DNA from: a bacterium
GTDB taxonomy: Bacteria > Cyanobacteriota > Vampirovibrionia > Gastranaerophilales > Gastranaerophilaceae
Assembly: GCA_014803505.1 (NCBI GenBank)
Contig: JAAVBM010000017.1
Location: 1-39,503 of the forward strand
Length of the DNA stretch: 39,503 bases
Direction: 5' to 3'
Positions within the stretch are counted from its first letter, which is position 1. The number at the start of each line of letters is the position of its first letter. The notes beneath the pieces are model-generated. The model searched no databases and was not told where the DNA came from. It saw only the letters and a program-made list of their open reading frames with translations. Both the position numbers and the translations under genes were made by a program. Below, one piece after another: positions 14,866 to 22,668 of the stretch.

Positions 14866-15060
14866 TTATTTCCATCCCGCCTGTTTCCAGATGCTATTTA
14901 ATAAAAACTGATCAAGTGTTTCGCTTAGTTTTCCTCTTACAGTTACTTTGCCGGCTTTTACCGGATGCTTAAAATGCCTGTGATCGCCTTTGGTGGTGAA
15001 CAGGAACCAACCGTCAGCCTCAAGCAGCTCAATGACCTCTCTGACCTTATAACGTTTCAC
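14866..15060 (-). CDS. hicA: HicA-family mRNA interferase toxin
   Basis: This 64-residue protein has the HicA double-stranded RNA-binding fold: VREVIELLEADGWFL, then KGDHRHFKHP with H27 at the place of the catalytic His, then KVTVRG and a C-terminal IWKQAG helix. It is a ribosome-independent mRNA interferase in characterised members. The start codon is GTG at 15060; no in-frame ATG is near. The family signature GSHH is GDHRH here, which keeps the key His. Confidence 0.85.
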   Translation of the reverse strand: MKRYKVREVIELLEADGWFLFTTKGDHRHFKHPVKAGKVTVRGKLSETLDQFLLNSIWKQAGWK

Positions 15061-15088
15061 TCTGATTGTTTGTTATCATTTGTTTGCG

Positions 15089-15120
15089 CAAAGGTAGTAA
15101 TTTTTCTATTGTTATCCAAA
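15089..15120 (-). promoter_or_regulatory. promoter of hicAB
   Basis: The reverse strand has TTTGG, 19 to 20 bases, then TACCTTTG (15089-15096), placing the start about 35 bases before the GTG of hicA. Confidence 0.7.
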
Positions 15121-15140
15121 TTTTTCAGTAACTTTTTTCA

Positions 15141-15177
15141 AAAAAAATCCCCGGGGAGCTTCACAGCCACCCGAGGA
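15141..15177 (-). terminator. terminator upstream of hicAB
   Basis: TCCTCGGG pairs with CCCGGGGA (one G-U) and is followed by seven T on the reverse strand. It insulates hicAB from the orphan unit upstream. Confidence 0.7.
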
Positions 15178-15383
15178 GCATGAATTGGTTCAATGTTACA
15201 CTTTTGAAAAAATTTACAAAAAATGAGAGAATTGTACCTATTAATTGAAATGTCAAATAGATGCTATTATAATACACGATCACCAAATTAAGTCTGATTA
15301 AGATGAGAGCCGCCACGGGGGCGGCTCCCGGCCGAGTCTGACCTCTGTCATGTCCGGCTATATTTCATTATCATGTTTAAAAC
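15178..15383 (-). ncRNA. candidate small RNA or mini-ORF transcript
   Basis: This stretch has no gene of normal size but starts at a good promoter and ends at the terminator of 15141-15177. It contains the hairpin GAGCCGCC/GGCGGCTC (15307-15327). Two tiny ORFs overlap by ATGA: 8 codons from 15374 and 17 codons from 15351, the latter ending at 15298 with a Pro-Pro-Pro run and spanning the hairpin. It may be an sRNA, an attenuator or the terminator region of the late operon. Confidence 0.4.
15307..15327 (-). terminator. hairpin after the late operon
   Basis: A perfect 8-bp stem (GAGCCGCC with GGCGGCTC) with a 5-base loop lies 120 bases after the two-TM gene. The tail has few T, so termination would be weak. 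Confidence 0.5.
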
Positions 15384-15388
15384 CGGCA

Positions 15389-15419
15389 CAAAATTACAAT
15401 AATTTTGCATACTGTGCAA
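15389..15419 (-). promoter_or_regulatory. orphan promoter
   Basis: The reverse strand reads TTGC, exactly 19 bases, TAATTTTG (15389-15396). No normal-sized gene follows before the next terminator. Confidence 0.6.
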
Positions 15420-15450
15420 GCTTTTCGGCGATAATCTATAATTTTATTAT

Positions 15451-15705
15451 CTACTCATCGAGGTCGTCAAGTTTTCGCGCTCTGACATCATGCCAGGCCT
15501 CACGGAGCAGGGCAAAGACGGTGAAGACGATGCACCAGACGAACTCCACCCCCAGAGCGCCGGCAATGGCCAGCTCAGTGGGGACGGACTTGAAGCGATA
15601 CCAGTAGACGAAGGCGATGACGCCCGGGAAGATGACGAAGCAGAAGGCCATCAGGCCACGGAGCACGAAGAGCAGGTCTTTAAAGAAGATTTTAAGATTT
15701 TCCAT
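15451..15705 (-). CDS. two-TM small protein, possible holin
   Basis: ATG 15705 gives 84 residues with two membrane segments (about 14-35 and 48-67) and a charged C-terminus (RARKLDDLDE). It is the last gene of the portal-to-tail-completion operon and lies two genes after the lysozyme. Size and topology would fit a class II holin, but 21579-21884 is an equally good candidate. The family is not recognised. Confidence 0.6.
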   Translation of the reverse strand: MENLKIFFKDLLFVLRGLMAFCFVIFPGVIAFVYWYRFKSVPTELAIAGALGVEFVWCIVFTVFALLREAWHDVRARKLDDLDE

Positions 15706-15742
15706 AATTTTACACGGATTTACATGAATTTTTACACGGGGT

Positions 15743-16144
15743 TTATTGATAACTTTGGCGAATGTCGGACGCCGTTGACTCTCGAAGCCATGCGGCCAGG
15801 TCAAATTTAAGGTCGACAAACGTCTGTTTATAGAGGATGCCCCAAATCGGGCGGTTATAGATTTTATTATTCCCGAAGCGTTTCATATCGAGGAACCGGA
15901 TATAATAAGGATAAGACAGGAAGGCCTCAATCCCGGAAGTTCCGGCATTGATTGAAGCGGGAGCCGCCTGAAGGGCCGCCATCAGGGCGCCGGAGCGGCT
16001 CCTTGGTTTTCCGTTATCAGCTCGCACGGCCTTACGGCCATAGATACGGGAGGCGGCAATTCCCTCTTGCGTTTTATAGATTTTCGGGAAATGGCGCTTT
16101 AAATATTCCGCGACGAATTGCGGAAGGTTTTCAGGAGTGGCCAT
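15743..16144 (-). CDS. putative tail completion / neck protein
   Basis: This 133-residue protein has an early helix (LPQFVAEYLKRHFPKIY), a RSRSGALMAALQ segment resembling HK97 gp10-like tail completion proteins, and a C-terminal amphipathic helix. It lies between the connector region and the accessory island. The assignment is by position and weak resemblance. Confidence 0.5.
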   Translation of the reverse strand: MATPENLPQFVAEYLKRHFPKIYKTQEGIAASRIYGRKAVRADNGKPRSRSGALMAALQAAPASINAGTSGIEAFLSYPYYIRFLDMKRFGNNKIYNRPIWGILYKQTFVDLKFDLAAWLRESTASDIRQSYQ

Positions 16145-16151
16145 GGCGGGG

Positions 16152-16589
16152 TTATCCGATTAACGAGAAGGTGAGTGACCATCCGGCAAAAGAGCCATAA
16201 AGTTCCGTTTCCGGAGCGGTCTCAACGGAGGAGACATCAAGGCGCATCCGGCTGCATGGAGCGCCATACTCCGCCAGGAGCGCCCGTTTCAGGGCCTCCA
16301 CCTGAGGCAGGACATCGGCCAGAACATCCCAGGAGGTGACGCGCTGCGGGCTATACTTGCGCATAAGGAACACGACGTAATCACATTTTTCCCGGTAAGC
16401 GTCCGTATTTCGGGAGGTTGACACAGCCATCGGGGGCAACATGAACAGCGTCAAAGAATCAGCCGGCAGAGACTGGATCTTCTTCCCCATGTCGCGGTCA
16501 ATCGTCACCGGAAGCACCGTGGCGGCTCCCTCAAGAGCATCGGCCACGGCTCGGCGCCAGAACTCGGCATAATCTTTCAGGTCAATCAT
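16152..16589 (-). CDS. putative tail terminator-like protein
   Basis: This 145-residue protein has an N-terminal helix, a central strand-rich part (CDYVVFLMRKYSP) and a C-terminal ETELYGSFAGWSLTFSLIG strand pair, reminiscent of the small alpha/beta tail terminator and head-tail joining proteins. Its ATG overlaps the lysozyme stop by four bases. No family signature is firm, so the call rests on order and size. Confidence 0.45.
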   Translation of the reverse strand: MIDLKDYAEFWRRAVADALEGAATVLPVTIDRDMGKKIQSLPADSLTLFMLPPMAVSTSRNTDAYREKCDYVVFLMRKYSPQRVTSWDVLADVLPQVEALKRALLAEYGAPCSRMRLDVSSVETAPETELYGSFAGWSLTFSLIG

Positions 16590-17044
16590 ATTGCGGCACT
16601 GTTAAAATAATGGTTTGCCTCATCGGTTCTGCGGGCCACGAGTCCCGGCAGCTGCTTCATGACGCCCTTGACCTTGGCGTTAGAATATTTCAAGAACTCG
16701 GCGCGGATGGCCGGGTCATTCGGATTGGCCTTGACGCGGCGCACCAGGCTCGGGGCCTTGCGGTCAAGCGCCCCGATATTCCATGAGAGCGAAACCAGGG
16801 CATCAAACTGGTTCTGAGTTAACGCCGTATCGGCAAATAATGAGCTCACGGACTTTTCAAACCGCTCAATGTCGCGGGCAAAGATTTCATCGGCCTCGGC
16901 CTCAGTGATGATTTGTCCCTCTTTGACGTCGGCCCCGGTATGGCCGTAACCGATGGTGAGCACGTTGGCCGCACATCGATAGGCCTTCAGGCAGCGACCC
17001 TCCCAGTGCTTAATGCGTTGGCGGATTTTCTCGGAAGTTTTCAT
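16586..17044 (-). CDS. endolysin, T4-type lysozyme (GH24)
   Basis: This 152-residue muramidase has the GH24 active-site pattern E-8-C-5-T: E15 in HWEGR, C24 (the position of Asp20 in T4 lysozyme, Cys in several phage enzymes) and T30 just before IGYGHTG. The downstream NQFDALVSLSWNIG motif and a C-terminal GLVARRTDEANHY stretch complete the fold. It cuts peptidoglycan at the end of infection. No signal or SAR segment is present, so it needs a pore-forming holin. It sits within the connector/tail-completion operon and not next to the holin-spanin pair. Confidence 0.92.
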   Translation of the reverse strand: MKTSEKIRQRIKHWEGRCLKAYRCAANVLTIGYGHTGADVKEGQIITEAEADEIFARDIERFEKSVSSLFADTALTQNQFDALVSLSWNIGALDRKAPSLVRRVKANPNDPAIRAEFLKYSNAKVKGVMKQLPGLVARRTDEANHYFNSAAI

Positions 17045-17065
17045 TTTTTTCTTGAGATAAAAAAG

Positions 17066-17845
17066 TTATTTACTTGAGCCGTTTTTGCGGCTTTCATTCA
17101 AATATTCAAATTTACACTTGTAGAGATAGAGCAGCACATCCCAGAACGGGGTCTGCTCCACCTCTGCCACCTTACCGAACAATCCGGCTGCGGCCACTTC
17201 AAAAGTGACGCCGCTCCAGCCCGTTTTGTCATCAGGCTTGCCGGGGCCGGAACTTTTAAAGATTATGCGGAAATCAATTTTTTTGCCGTTGAACTCAATC
17301 GGCCCGGACATGATGGCGGACCACACAGCCCCGAACATTGCCGGCGCATGAAGTAAGAGCAACTCCGGCACCTCATTGTCGTCCGGAATATGGTAAAGAA
17401 TCCGGGCAATGCGGGAATAAACTACAAAGGCGCCATGATGGTCATCGGCAGGAATCTCCTCCAGCAGAGTCAGGCACTCAACGAACTCGCCGAAGCTCAC
17501 GCCATCGAGCAAGTCTCCCGGGCCTTTATAGCCCTCGCACTCGGGCATCAGATTGCAGACGGGCTGCCATTTCAGGACCTCCCCGGACGGAGTCATCCGG
17601 AAGAAACCATCGAGAGAGCTGAGCCGGGCATCAATTTCGGCCAGCACTTCATCCTTTAGAATCCGTAACGGGGCCGACACTCCGGCAAGCAATGCAAACA
17701 GGGCGCGGCGCACCTCAAGCGGCGGGAACTCTGACGCCTGAAGCATCAGCACGGACGTCAGCAGCTCGCGATACTGCTGCGGGGTCATTTCATCCACTGA
17801 GCCGGGGAATTCCAGTTCGCGCCCACGGAATATCACCTTGACCAT
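17066..17845 (-). CDS. conserved phage protein, possibly tail assembly
   Basis: This 259-residue protein starts at ATG 17845; a TTG at 17851 overlapping the upstream stop is an alternative. It begins VKVIFRGRELEFPGS followed by DEMTPQQYRELLTSVLML, a pattern seen in Bacteroidetes phage proteins near tail assembly genes. The rest is mostly helical. It has no catalytic motif or membrane segment. It lies between the connector-like gene and the lysozyme. Function unknown. Confidence 0.5.
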   Translation of the reverse strand: MVKVIFRGRELEFPGSVDEMTPQQYRELLTSVLMLQASEFPPLEVRRALFALLAGVSAPLRILKDEVLAEIDARLSSLDGFFRMTPSGEVLKWQPVCNLMPECEGYKGPGDLLDGVSFGEFVECLTLLEEIPADDHHGAFVVYSRIARILYHIPDDNEVPELLLLHAPAMFGAVWSAIMSGPIEFNGKKIDFRIIFKSSGPGKPDDKTGWSGVTFEVAAAGLFGKVAEVEQTPFWDVLLYLYKCKFEYLNESRKNGSSK

Positions 17846-17847
17846 AC

Positions 17848-18807
17848 TCAAAACGTCATCCCTTTAGAGTGAGCAATCGGGCCGGGGGTGTAAGATCCGG
17901 AAGCCTCGGGGGTCTCATCCTCGGCGGCAACCATCATCTGCAGGCGGCTCAAGAGGCGCGCGGCATCATTACCCAGAGAGGCGGCCACGGACTGGCGGGC
18001 GCTCTGTTCGGCGCGGAGCTTGGAATTTACCGGCTGCGACTGCTGCACCTGCACCACACCCTCCGGAATCACCTGCACGGGCAGACGCTCAACGGCCTTC
18101 TTCATCGTCAAGAGCGCCACGGCGCGCGCTGCTGTCTCCCTCATGGCGGGGCGTGGAGTGGGGTAGTTTAAACATTCAACCATGCGCTCGCGCCCGATTA
18201 TCGGCTCAACCTCACACTCCTGGACCTCACGAATGAGAGGCAACAGGGTAACATAAAGGCGGCTTGACCCGATGAAATAAAACTCATCAAACTGCTCACG
18301 GCTGCGCAACAAAAGGTTCTCCCGTTGGGCATACTTGGCCGACAATAGCCAGAACGGCAACTCGCCGGCTGTCATCGTATCGATAAGGGCATCAACGGCC
18401 TCGTAAGCCATCCGCAAGATATTGGCCTCGTCCTTATACTCCTGGAGAGCGGTCAGGCCCTTCTCGTTCTCACCAAGGCGGCGACTGCGCCCGCCTTCAT
18501 CATGCTGAGCGTCAAGGGTGGGGATAACTCTCAACCAGGTGAACAGGGCTACGGCCTGCTGAAGATAAGCCAGGGCGGCATCCATGTCGTCCGGACTCTC
18601 ATCCGACTCAAGCTCCGGGCCGTCTATATAATACTGAGAGAGCTTCAGCACGGGGGTCGGACCGATAATGGCGACAACGTCACGCACTCCCAGCGGCAGA
18701 ATCGGCTCCCACTTGCTGAAGTCAATCCCGTTAGCAATCAGCCCGATGGCCCGGACTATTTCGGCGGCTCCGTTGCCGTCACGGTTAAATAACTGCATTG
18801 TTTTCAT
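17848..18807 (-). CDS. head-tail connector-like protein (DUF6712-like)
   Basis: From ATG 18807 (MKTMQLFNRDGNGAAEIV) this is a 319-residue, mostly helical protein without membrane segments. The LFNRDG start and the internal LPFWLLSAKYAQRENLLLR stretch resemble a Bacteroidetes phage family I associate with DUF6712. Its start overlaps the end of the PLD-like gene by 23 bases. Position after the portal suggests a head-completion or adaptor role. That identity is tentative. Confidence 0.5.
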   Translation of the reverse strand: MKTMQLFNRDGNGAAEIVRAIGLIANGIDFSKWEPILPLGVRDVVAIIGPTPVLKLSQYYIDGPELESDESPDDMDAALAYLQQAVALFTWLRVIPTLDAQHDEGGRSRRLGENEKGLTALQEYKDEANILRMAYEAVDALIDTMTAGELPFWLLSAKYAQRENLLLRSREQFDEFYFIGSSRLYVTLLPLIREVQECEVEPIIGRERMVECLNYPTPRPAMRETAARAVALLTMKKAVERLPVQVIPEGVVQVQQSQPVNSKLRAEQSARQSVAASLGNDAARLLSRLQMMVAAEDETPEASGSYTPGPIAHSKGMTF

Positions 18808-19470
18808 CACGTTTTAATTTATAAGGTTTCCAGTCGTCAAAATCGCGGTTAAACGCTTGGATCTTGTCAAAAATCTCCTCTTTATAGAATCGGGCAAGGG
18901 CGGAATCGATGGTGACCACGGCACACTCTGAGCGCGGGTTGGTGTTGATATTCGCCGACATTTCCACGGCAAAATCAAACCTTTCACCGAATCCGGCGAT
19001 GACCTTGGAATGGTTTCGAAAGATGGCCACTCTACCCCCCCCATAACGCGCACTAAATCAGATAATTGCAAATAAATATCAGCATAAGAGCCCTGAAAGA
19101 GCTCGCCGACGTAAAAATCAGCTCGCCCAAGGTCGCCCCGCTCCATCCATTTTTTAATCTCCTCGACATCCGTTCGCGCCATTGACCAGGTTGACAGCAT
19201 AGCATACTCAACCCGCTGCTGCTTGATGATGGCCCGCAAATAGGTCAGGGCGTCAACGTCGCCAAACGAGAAGCAATGATAAGCCGCGCCCGGCTCAAAA
19301 TGCCAGGGCAACGACTCCTCAAGGTGAAGCTCCGATTTTATCCGGCGCGTAAAGTTGAGAGTTCTGGTCTTGAAGCACTCAACATGGCGGTCCTTATTCG
19401 GGTCATCCGGGCGCTCCTTATCGTCGGCCTTCTTCTCTTCAGATTGTTGAGCGACGAACAAATTACGCAT
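18785..19470 (-). pseudogene. PLD-like protein split by a G8 frameshift
   Basis: ATG 19470 overlaps the portal stop (ATGCGTAA). The first frame is sound to residue 143, ending VRVMGG at a run of eight G (19035-19042). Its continuation to 18814 is nonsense. A second frame (18785-19030) begins VAIFRNHSKVIAGFGE and contains SANINTNPRSE, i.e. the HxK...(G/S)xN half-motif of phospholipase D-like nucleases. A -1 slip on G GGG GGG, or one more G, joins the two into about 228 residues. This may be an assembly error, phase variation or programmed slippage. Similar PLD-like genes are known next to portal genes of Bacteroidales phages. Confidence 0.75.
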
Positions 19471-20824
19471 TAGCCTTCACGCGGTTTTCGGGGTTAACGT
19501 TCTTTTCGGCCTCCACAACTGACCGATACAGGCCAATTTTCACATCCGTGCCCGGGAAATTGGCATCGATAAACTGCTGAAAGGGCTTGCAGAGCACCAT
19601 GTCAGGAATCGTGGTCTCCGTGGCATTATAGACCTTTAACGCATAGAGCTTCTCGGAGCCGGAGCCGAGTTTGGTGTCAAGAATCAAATTTGAGAGCGAC
19701 GGGTCGAGGCCGAACCCGGAAGTTGCGGCGGCCTCCGCTTTTTTGCAAATGGCCACTTGCGCCTCAATGTATTCCTTCACCTTGTTATCGATTGGCGTAA
19801 TCTTCCAGCCCTCAAATGCACGCGCCTCAGCGTTCCAGAATTGCGACGTATGCAAGAACTTGCCGGCGTTGCCCTTTCCTGACATCTGCGATGCAAACAC
19901 CTCCATGGCCTCATCCTTGAACTTCTCCAGGAGGTCCTCTGTGTAAGGCGTTCCGGACAGTTGGCACTGCTCTTTCATGTGCTGCTCCTGCTTTTCCCAG
20001 TAAGATGCGGGGCTTTCGATATGTTTTGAGATGGCCGAAGCGTTTTCGTTATAGGTAGAGAGGAGCGGGGCAAGAGTTCCGGCCAGTTCCAACCATCCGA
20101 AAGCGCCCAGGAAGCGCGGGAAGCTATAGAAATCATGATTATAGCTGTAAATACTGAAGTAGGCCACAGAGACGGTATGCTTGAACGGGTCGGCAGGATT
20201 GAAAATCGGATAGATCTGATTGTTCTGCACTGAGGCCAGAGGCCAGTCGGCCACCATTACATGAGTAGGAGGCACTCCCTCACCATTCCAGATAAAGCGG
20301 ACTTTCCCGGCGGGGATATGCTCAACGCGGGCAATCTTTCCGGGTGCTCCTATGCGTGAGCCTCGGGCGCGGGTAAACTTAACCCAGAATCCCTCAAGGT
20401 GACAGAGGTCCACCAGGCATCGGTGCATCTGAGTGAGATAATCCGTATTTCTGAGCGCTTCGGAGATCTTCTCATCGACAATCCATGCGCGATAAAAGCG
20501 ATTTCCGTCCTCCTCAACGGCGTCGCGATAGAGCCGCGGGCCTTCGCCCCATTGCAGGCCTACCTTCTTGCCCATAATACCCTCGCCGGCATAGAACTTC
20601 TCCAGGAGCTCACAAACTTGCCCGGGCATATTATTATCGGGCCCGTATGGTATAATCTTCTCGCCCAGTACGGTCATATATTTATAGCCTAATGAGCCCG
20701 AAGCGCCGCCATAAGCATATGAGGCCGGGGTCCATCCTCGGCCATTACGGGCATTTATGCTGAATGAATAGAGGCCGCGCGCGCCATCTTCCACAAAACC
20801 GAAGTTCCCACTTCTTTTAACCAT
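19463..20824 (-). CDS. phage portal protein
   Basis: This 453-residue protein lies in portal position, with a strongly basic and aromatic N-terminal region and a long central helical part. A SFPRFLGAFGWLELAG stem-like segment is followed by the C-terminal stretch KVYNATETTIPDMVLCKPF, typical of Bacteroidetes phage portals. It forms the dodecameric DNA gate of the capsid vertex. It is translationally coupled to the PLD-like gene downstream by an 8-base overlap. The portal lies after the lysis genes and is separated from TerL by about 1.8 kb, which is unusual. Confidence 0.75.
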   Translation of the reverse strand: MVKRSGNFGFVEDGARGLYSFSINARNGRGWTPASYAYGGASGSLGYKYMTVLGEKIIPYGPDNNMPGQVCELLEKFYAGEGIMGKKVGLQWGEGPRLYRDAVEEDGNRFYRAWIVDEKISEALRNTDYLTQMHRCLVDLCHLEGFWVKFTRARGSRIGAPGKIARVEHIPAGKVRFIWNGEGVPPTHVMVADWPLASVQNNQIYPIFNPADPFKHTVSVAYFSIYSYNHDFYSFPRFLGAFGWLELAGTLAPLLSTYNENASAISKHIESPASYWEKQEQHMKEQCQLSGTPYTEDLLEKFKDEAMEVFASQMSGKGNAGKFLHTSQFWNAEARAFEGWKITPIDNKVKEYIEAQVAICKKAEAAATSGFGLDPSLSNLILDTKLGSGSEKLYALKVYNATETTIPDMVLCKPFQQFIDANFPGTDVKIGLYRSVVEAEKNVNPENRVKANA

Positions 20825-20845
20825 AATTCAAGTAAATTTTTAATA

Positions 20846-21136
20846 TCAATTCAATACTGTACGCGCCCCGTTGAACTCAACAATCAGAGGTTGCCAGCAG
20901 ACGCGAGCCCGGCCCGTCTCAACGTCTACGAAATAGAGTTTGTGGCTTGAGTTGGCCACATTCTCATCGTTAGCCTTCGGGCGAACCTTGGCCGCGTTGA
21001 CGGTCACCAGGTCGCCTCCTCGTTCGGTCTGGCGGTTCCACTTCCGGAATTTGAAAGCAAACGTATCGCCGCGGGCGCTGATTTCCTTCATCCGGGAAAT
21101 GGCCTCATAAAGATCTATTTTTCTCGCATTCCCCAT
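20846..21136 (-). CDS. small conserved protein before the portal
   Basis: This 96-residue protein starts MGNARKIDLYEAISRMKEI, followed by a strand-rich part (FAFKFRKWNRQTERGG, KLYFVDVETGRARVCW). No family is recognised. It begins within the end of the spanin-like gene (22-base overlap). It may be a small head or connector protein. Confidence 0.6.
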   Translation of the reverse strand: MGNARKIDLYEAISRMKEISARGDTFAFKFRKWNRQTERGGDLVTVNAAKVRPKANDENVANSSHKLYFVDVETGRARVCWQPLIVEFNGARTVLN

Positions 21137-21600
21137 AACCCGACAAATGACAAAAATAATCCGACTATTCCGATGCCCACAAGGAGTCGATGCCAGGGGG
21201 ACTCGCGTTTGTGTTCGGTCTCAACAATCTGAGTGTCGGTCACTGTCTGCTGAACCTCTGACGCTGAACTCTCGGCGGTCTCGTTACTCTCTGAGGCTTG
21301 CTGATGGTGCTCGCGCCGGGTCATTGTGGCCGAATCGGTCAGACGTCTCCGCCAGTTGATGGCCACGGGGAGGCCTGCGGAGTCTCGCTCAATGGTTACG
21401 CGCCCGCTGTCAAGCCTTTCGGCATTGCAGGCAGAGGAGGCCTCAGCATTGGAGTCCTCCAGAGTCTGAGCCGTACCGGTAACGGTCTGAGTGGCCTCGA
21501 GCGCTGCTGTCTCGATTTGGACTGTGTGCTCAGTCTTCCGCGATGAGGCACACCCCACCATGAGAGCTGCTAATATTATCAGGCTTCCGGTTCTGCGCAT
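21115..21600 (-). CDS. candidate unimolecular spanin (u-spanin)
   Basis: This 161-residue protein has a lipoprotein signal with lipobox LMVGC (Cys17), a long Ser/Thr/Glu-rich periplasmic region and a single C-terminal membrane segment (about 138-158) with a basic end. An outer-membrane lipid anchor plus an inner-membrane C-terminal anchor is the topology of u-spanins such as T1 gp11, which fuse the two membranes in the last step of lysis. It overlaps the holin-like gene by 22 bases. Confidence 0.7.
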   Translation of the reverse strand: MRRTGSLIILAALMVGCASSRKTEHTVQIETAALEATQTVTGTAQTLEDSNAEASSACNAERLDSGRVTIERDSAGLPVAINWRRRLTDSATMTRREHHQQASESNETAESSASEVQQTVTDTQIVETEHKRESPWHRLLVGIGIVGLFLSFVGLWGMREK

Positions 21601-21884
21601 TTTTCCTCCTGATTAATATTTAAGCCGGTTAAAATACGGCCTACCTCATTTTTAAAGTGGACCAGCTCTGACTGGTATTTCATTGAAATACCCAGCAGAG
21701 AAGCGACGAAGACGCAAATCATGCCGAATGAGTAAATAACGGAACTGTGGATTTCACCTTTTGGCTCTATCATCATACCCATAAAGAGCAGCGCAATGCC
21801 GGCCGACATTGAGACTATTGCAAGAAGAAGCATGATAACGTCCTTAACTGAGAGCTTATCGAACTCCTGTTTCAAATGTTTCAT
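21579..21884 (-). CDS. holin-like two-TM protein
   Basis: This 101-residue protein has a charged N-terminus (KHLKQEFDKLSVKD), two membrane segments (about 16-39 and 49-68) and a soluble C-terminal tail. Direct overlap with the u-spanin-like gene supports a role as holin, which releases the lysozyme encoded at 16586. The family is not recognised, so the assignment is from topology and context. Confidence 0.6.
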   Translation of the reverse strand: MKHLKQEFDKLSVKDVIMLLLAIVSMSAGIALLFMGMMIEPKGEIHSSVIYSFGMICVFVASLLGISMKYQSELVHFKNEVGRILTGLNINQEEKCAEPEA

Positions 21885-22042
21885 CGTTTTAGCTTTTTTT
21901 AATTTGTATAGTGCAAATTTCGGAATCTACACGCGCGCGATGAAGGACAAAGTAAAAGGAAGCCGGGCGCCATCCGGTGTCCGGCTACAATTCCTCCAAA
22001 AAAAAGACATTCAGCAGTATGATAGAAAATAAGAAGCTCGTA

Positions 22043-22273
22043 TCAAGGGGGACCCGGAATCTCGGCAAGGGCCGAAATATATGCGCGGATATTATCAATA
22101 ATCTCGCAATTAAGTTTGAGCTCATACATGGACATACCCAGCACGCCCGAATTATATGCCAAAGTCTCGCTGAGATTGAGCAAAAAATTACTGAAGATGT
22201 CAGCGGGTGAAGTCGGTCCCTGCAAATTTGCCAGGGCTAATGCGGCGGAGTCGGTAACGGTAACGGTTTTCAT
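22043..22273 (-). CDS. 76-residue small protein heading the lysis/connector operon
   Basis: ATG 22273 (MKTVTVTDSAALALANL) is preferred over the ATG at 22309, which lies at the promoter. The product is helical and acidic, with no membrane segment and no known family. It is the first gene after the promoter at 22311 and is separated from the holin-like gene by 158 bases with no clear feature. Confidence 0.6.
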   Translation of the reverse strand: MKTVTVTDSAALALANLQGPTSPADIFSNFLLNLSETLAYNSGVLGMSMYELKLNCEIIDNIRAYISALAEIPGPP

Positions 22274-22310
22274 TGGGTTGACATGGGGGCTGATGTGGTC
22301 AAAATTCAAT

Positions 22311-22319
22311 GCAAAGATA
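22311..22319 (-). promoter_or_regulatory. promoter of the lysis/connector operon
   Basis: TATCTTTGC on the reverse strand is a perfect -7 box; the -33 box is not clear. The start point would be about 30 bases before ATG 22273. Confidence 0.5.
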
Positions 22320-22611
22320 ACAAATATTTTTCATTTACCTGCAGTAATATTGTAGAATATCTATAGAAAAGCTATTATTTTATTGTATTTTTCGCGGTAA
22401 AAATACCTTTTTGCGTAAAAATCGGACCAAATTTTGCGAAAAGAATCACTAAACTAAAGAAAATCAGCCAAAAAGCGCCCGAAATTTGCGAAAACTAAAA
22501 AAACGACACACACCGAAGCCCGACCCGCTCAGAACGGTGAGGGTACTTACCACCCCCTCCAAAGTGTGAAATATGAGGATCGAGGCCGGAATCGGTCCCT
22601 CAGATACAGAG
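22320..22611. other. AT-rich intergenic region after terL
   Basis: No gene is supported in these 292 bases. Two copies of TTTGCGAAAA lie near 22434 and 22483, resembling motifs upstream of the capsid operon (31779-31802) and the tail operon (near 11696). It may be a late regulatory region. Confidence 0.35.
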
Positions 22612-22643
22612 AGCCCCGCCCGAAAATCAATTCGGACGGGGCT
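22612..22643 (-). terminator. terminator after terL
   Basis: AGCCCCGTCCGAA pairs with TTCGGGCGGGGCT around a 6-base loop, 26 bases after the terL stop. No T-run follows directly. Confidence 0.65.
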
Positions 22644-22668
22644 GCATGGGTCATCAACTGGTAAGGAG

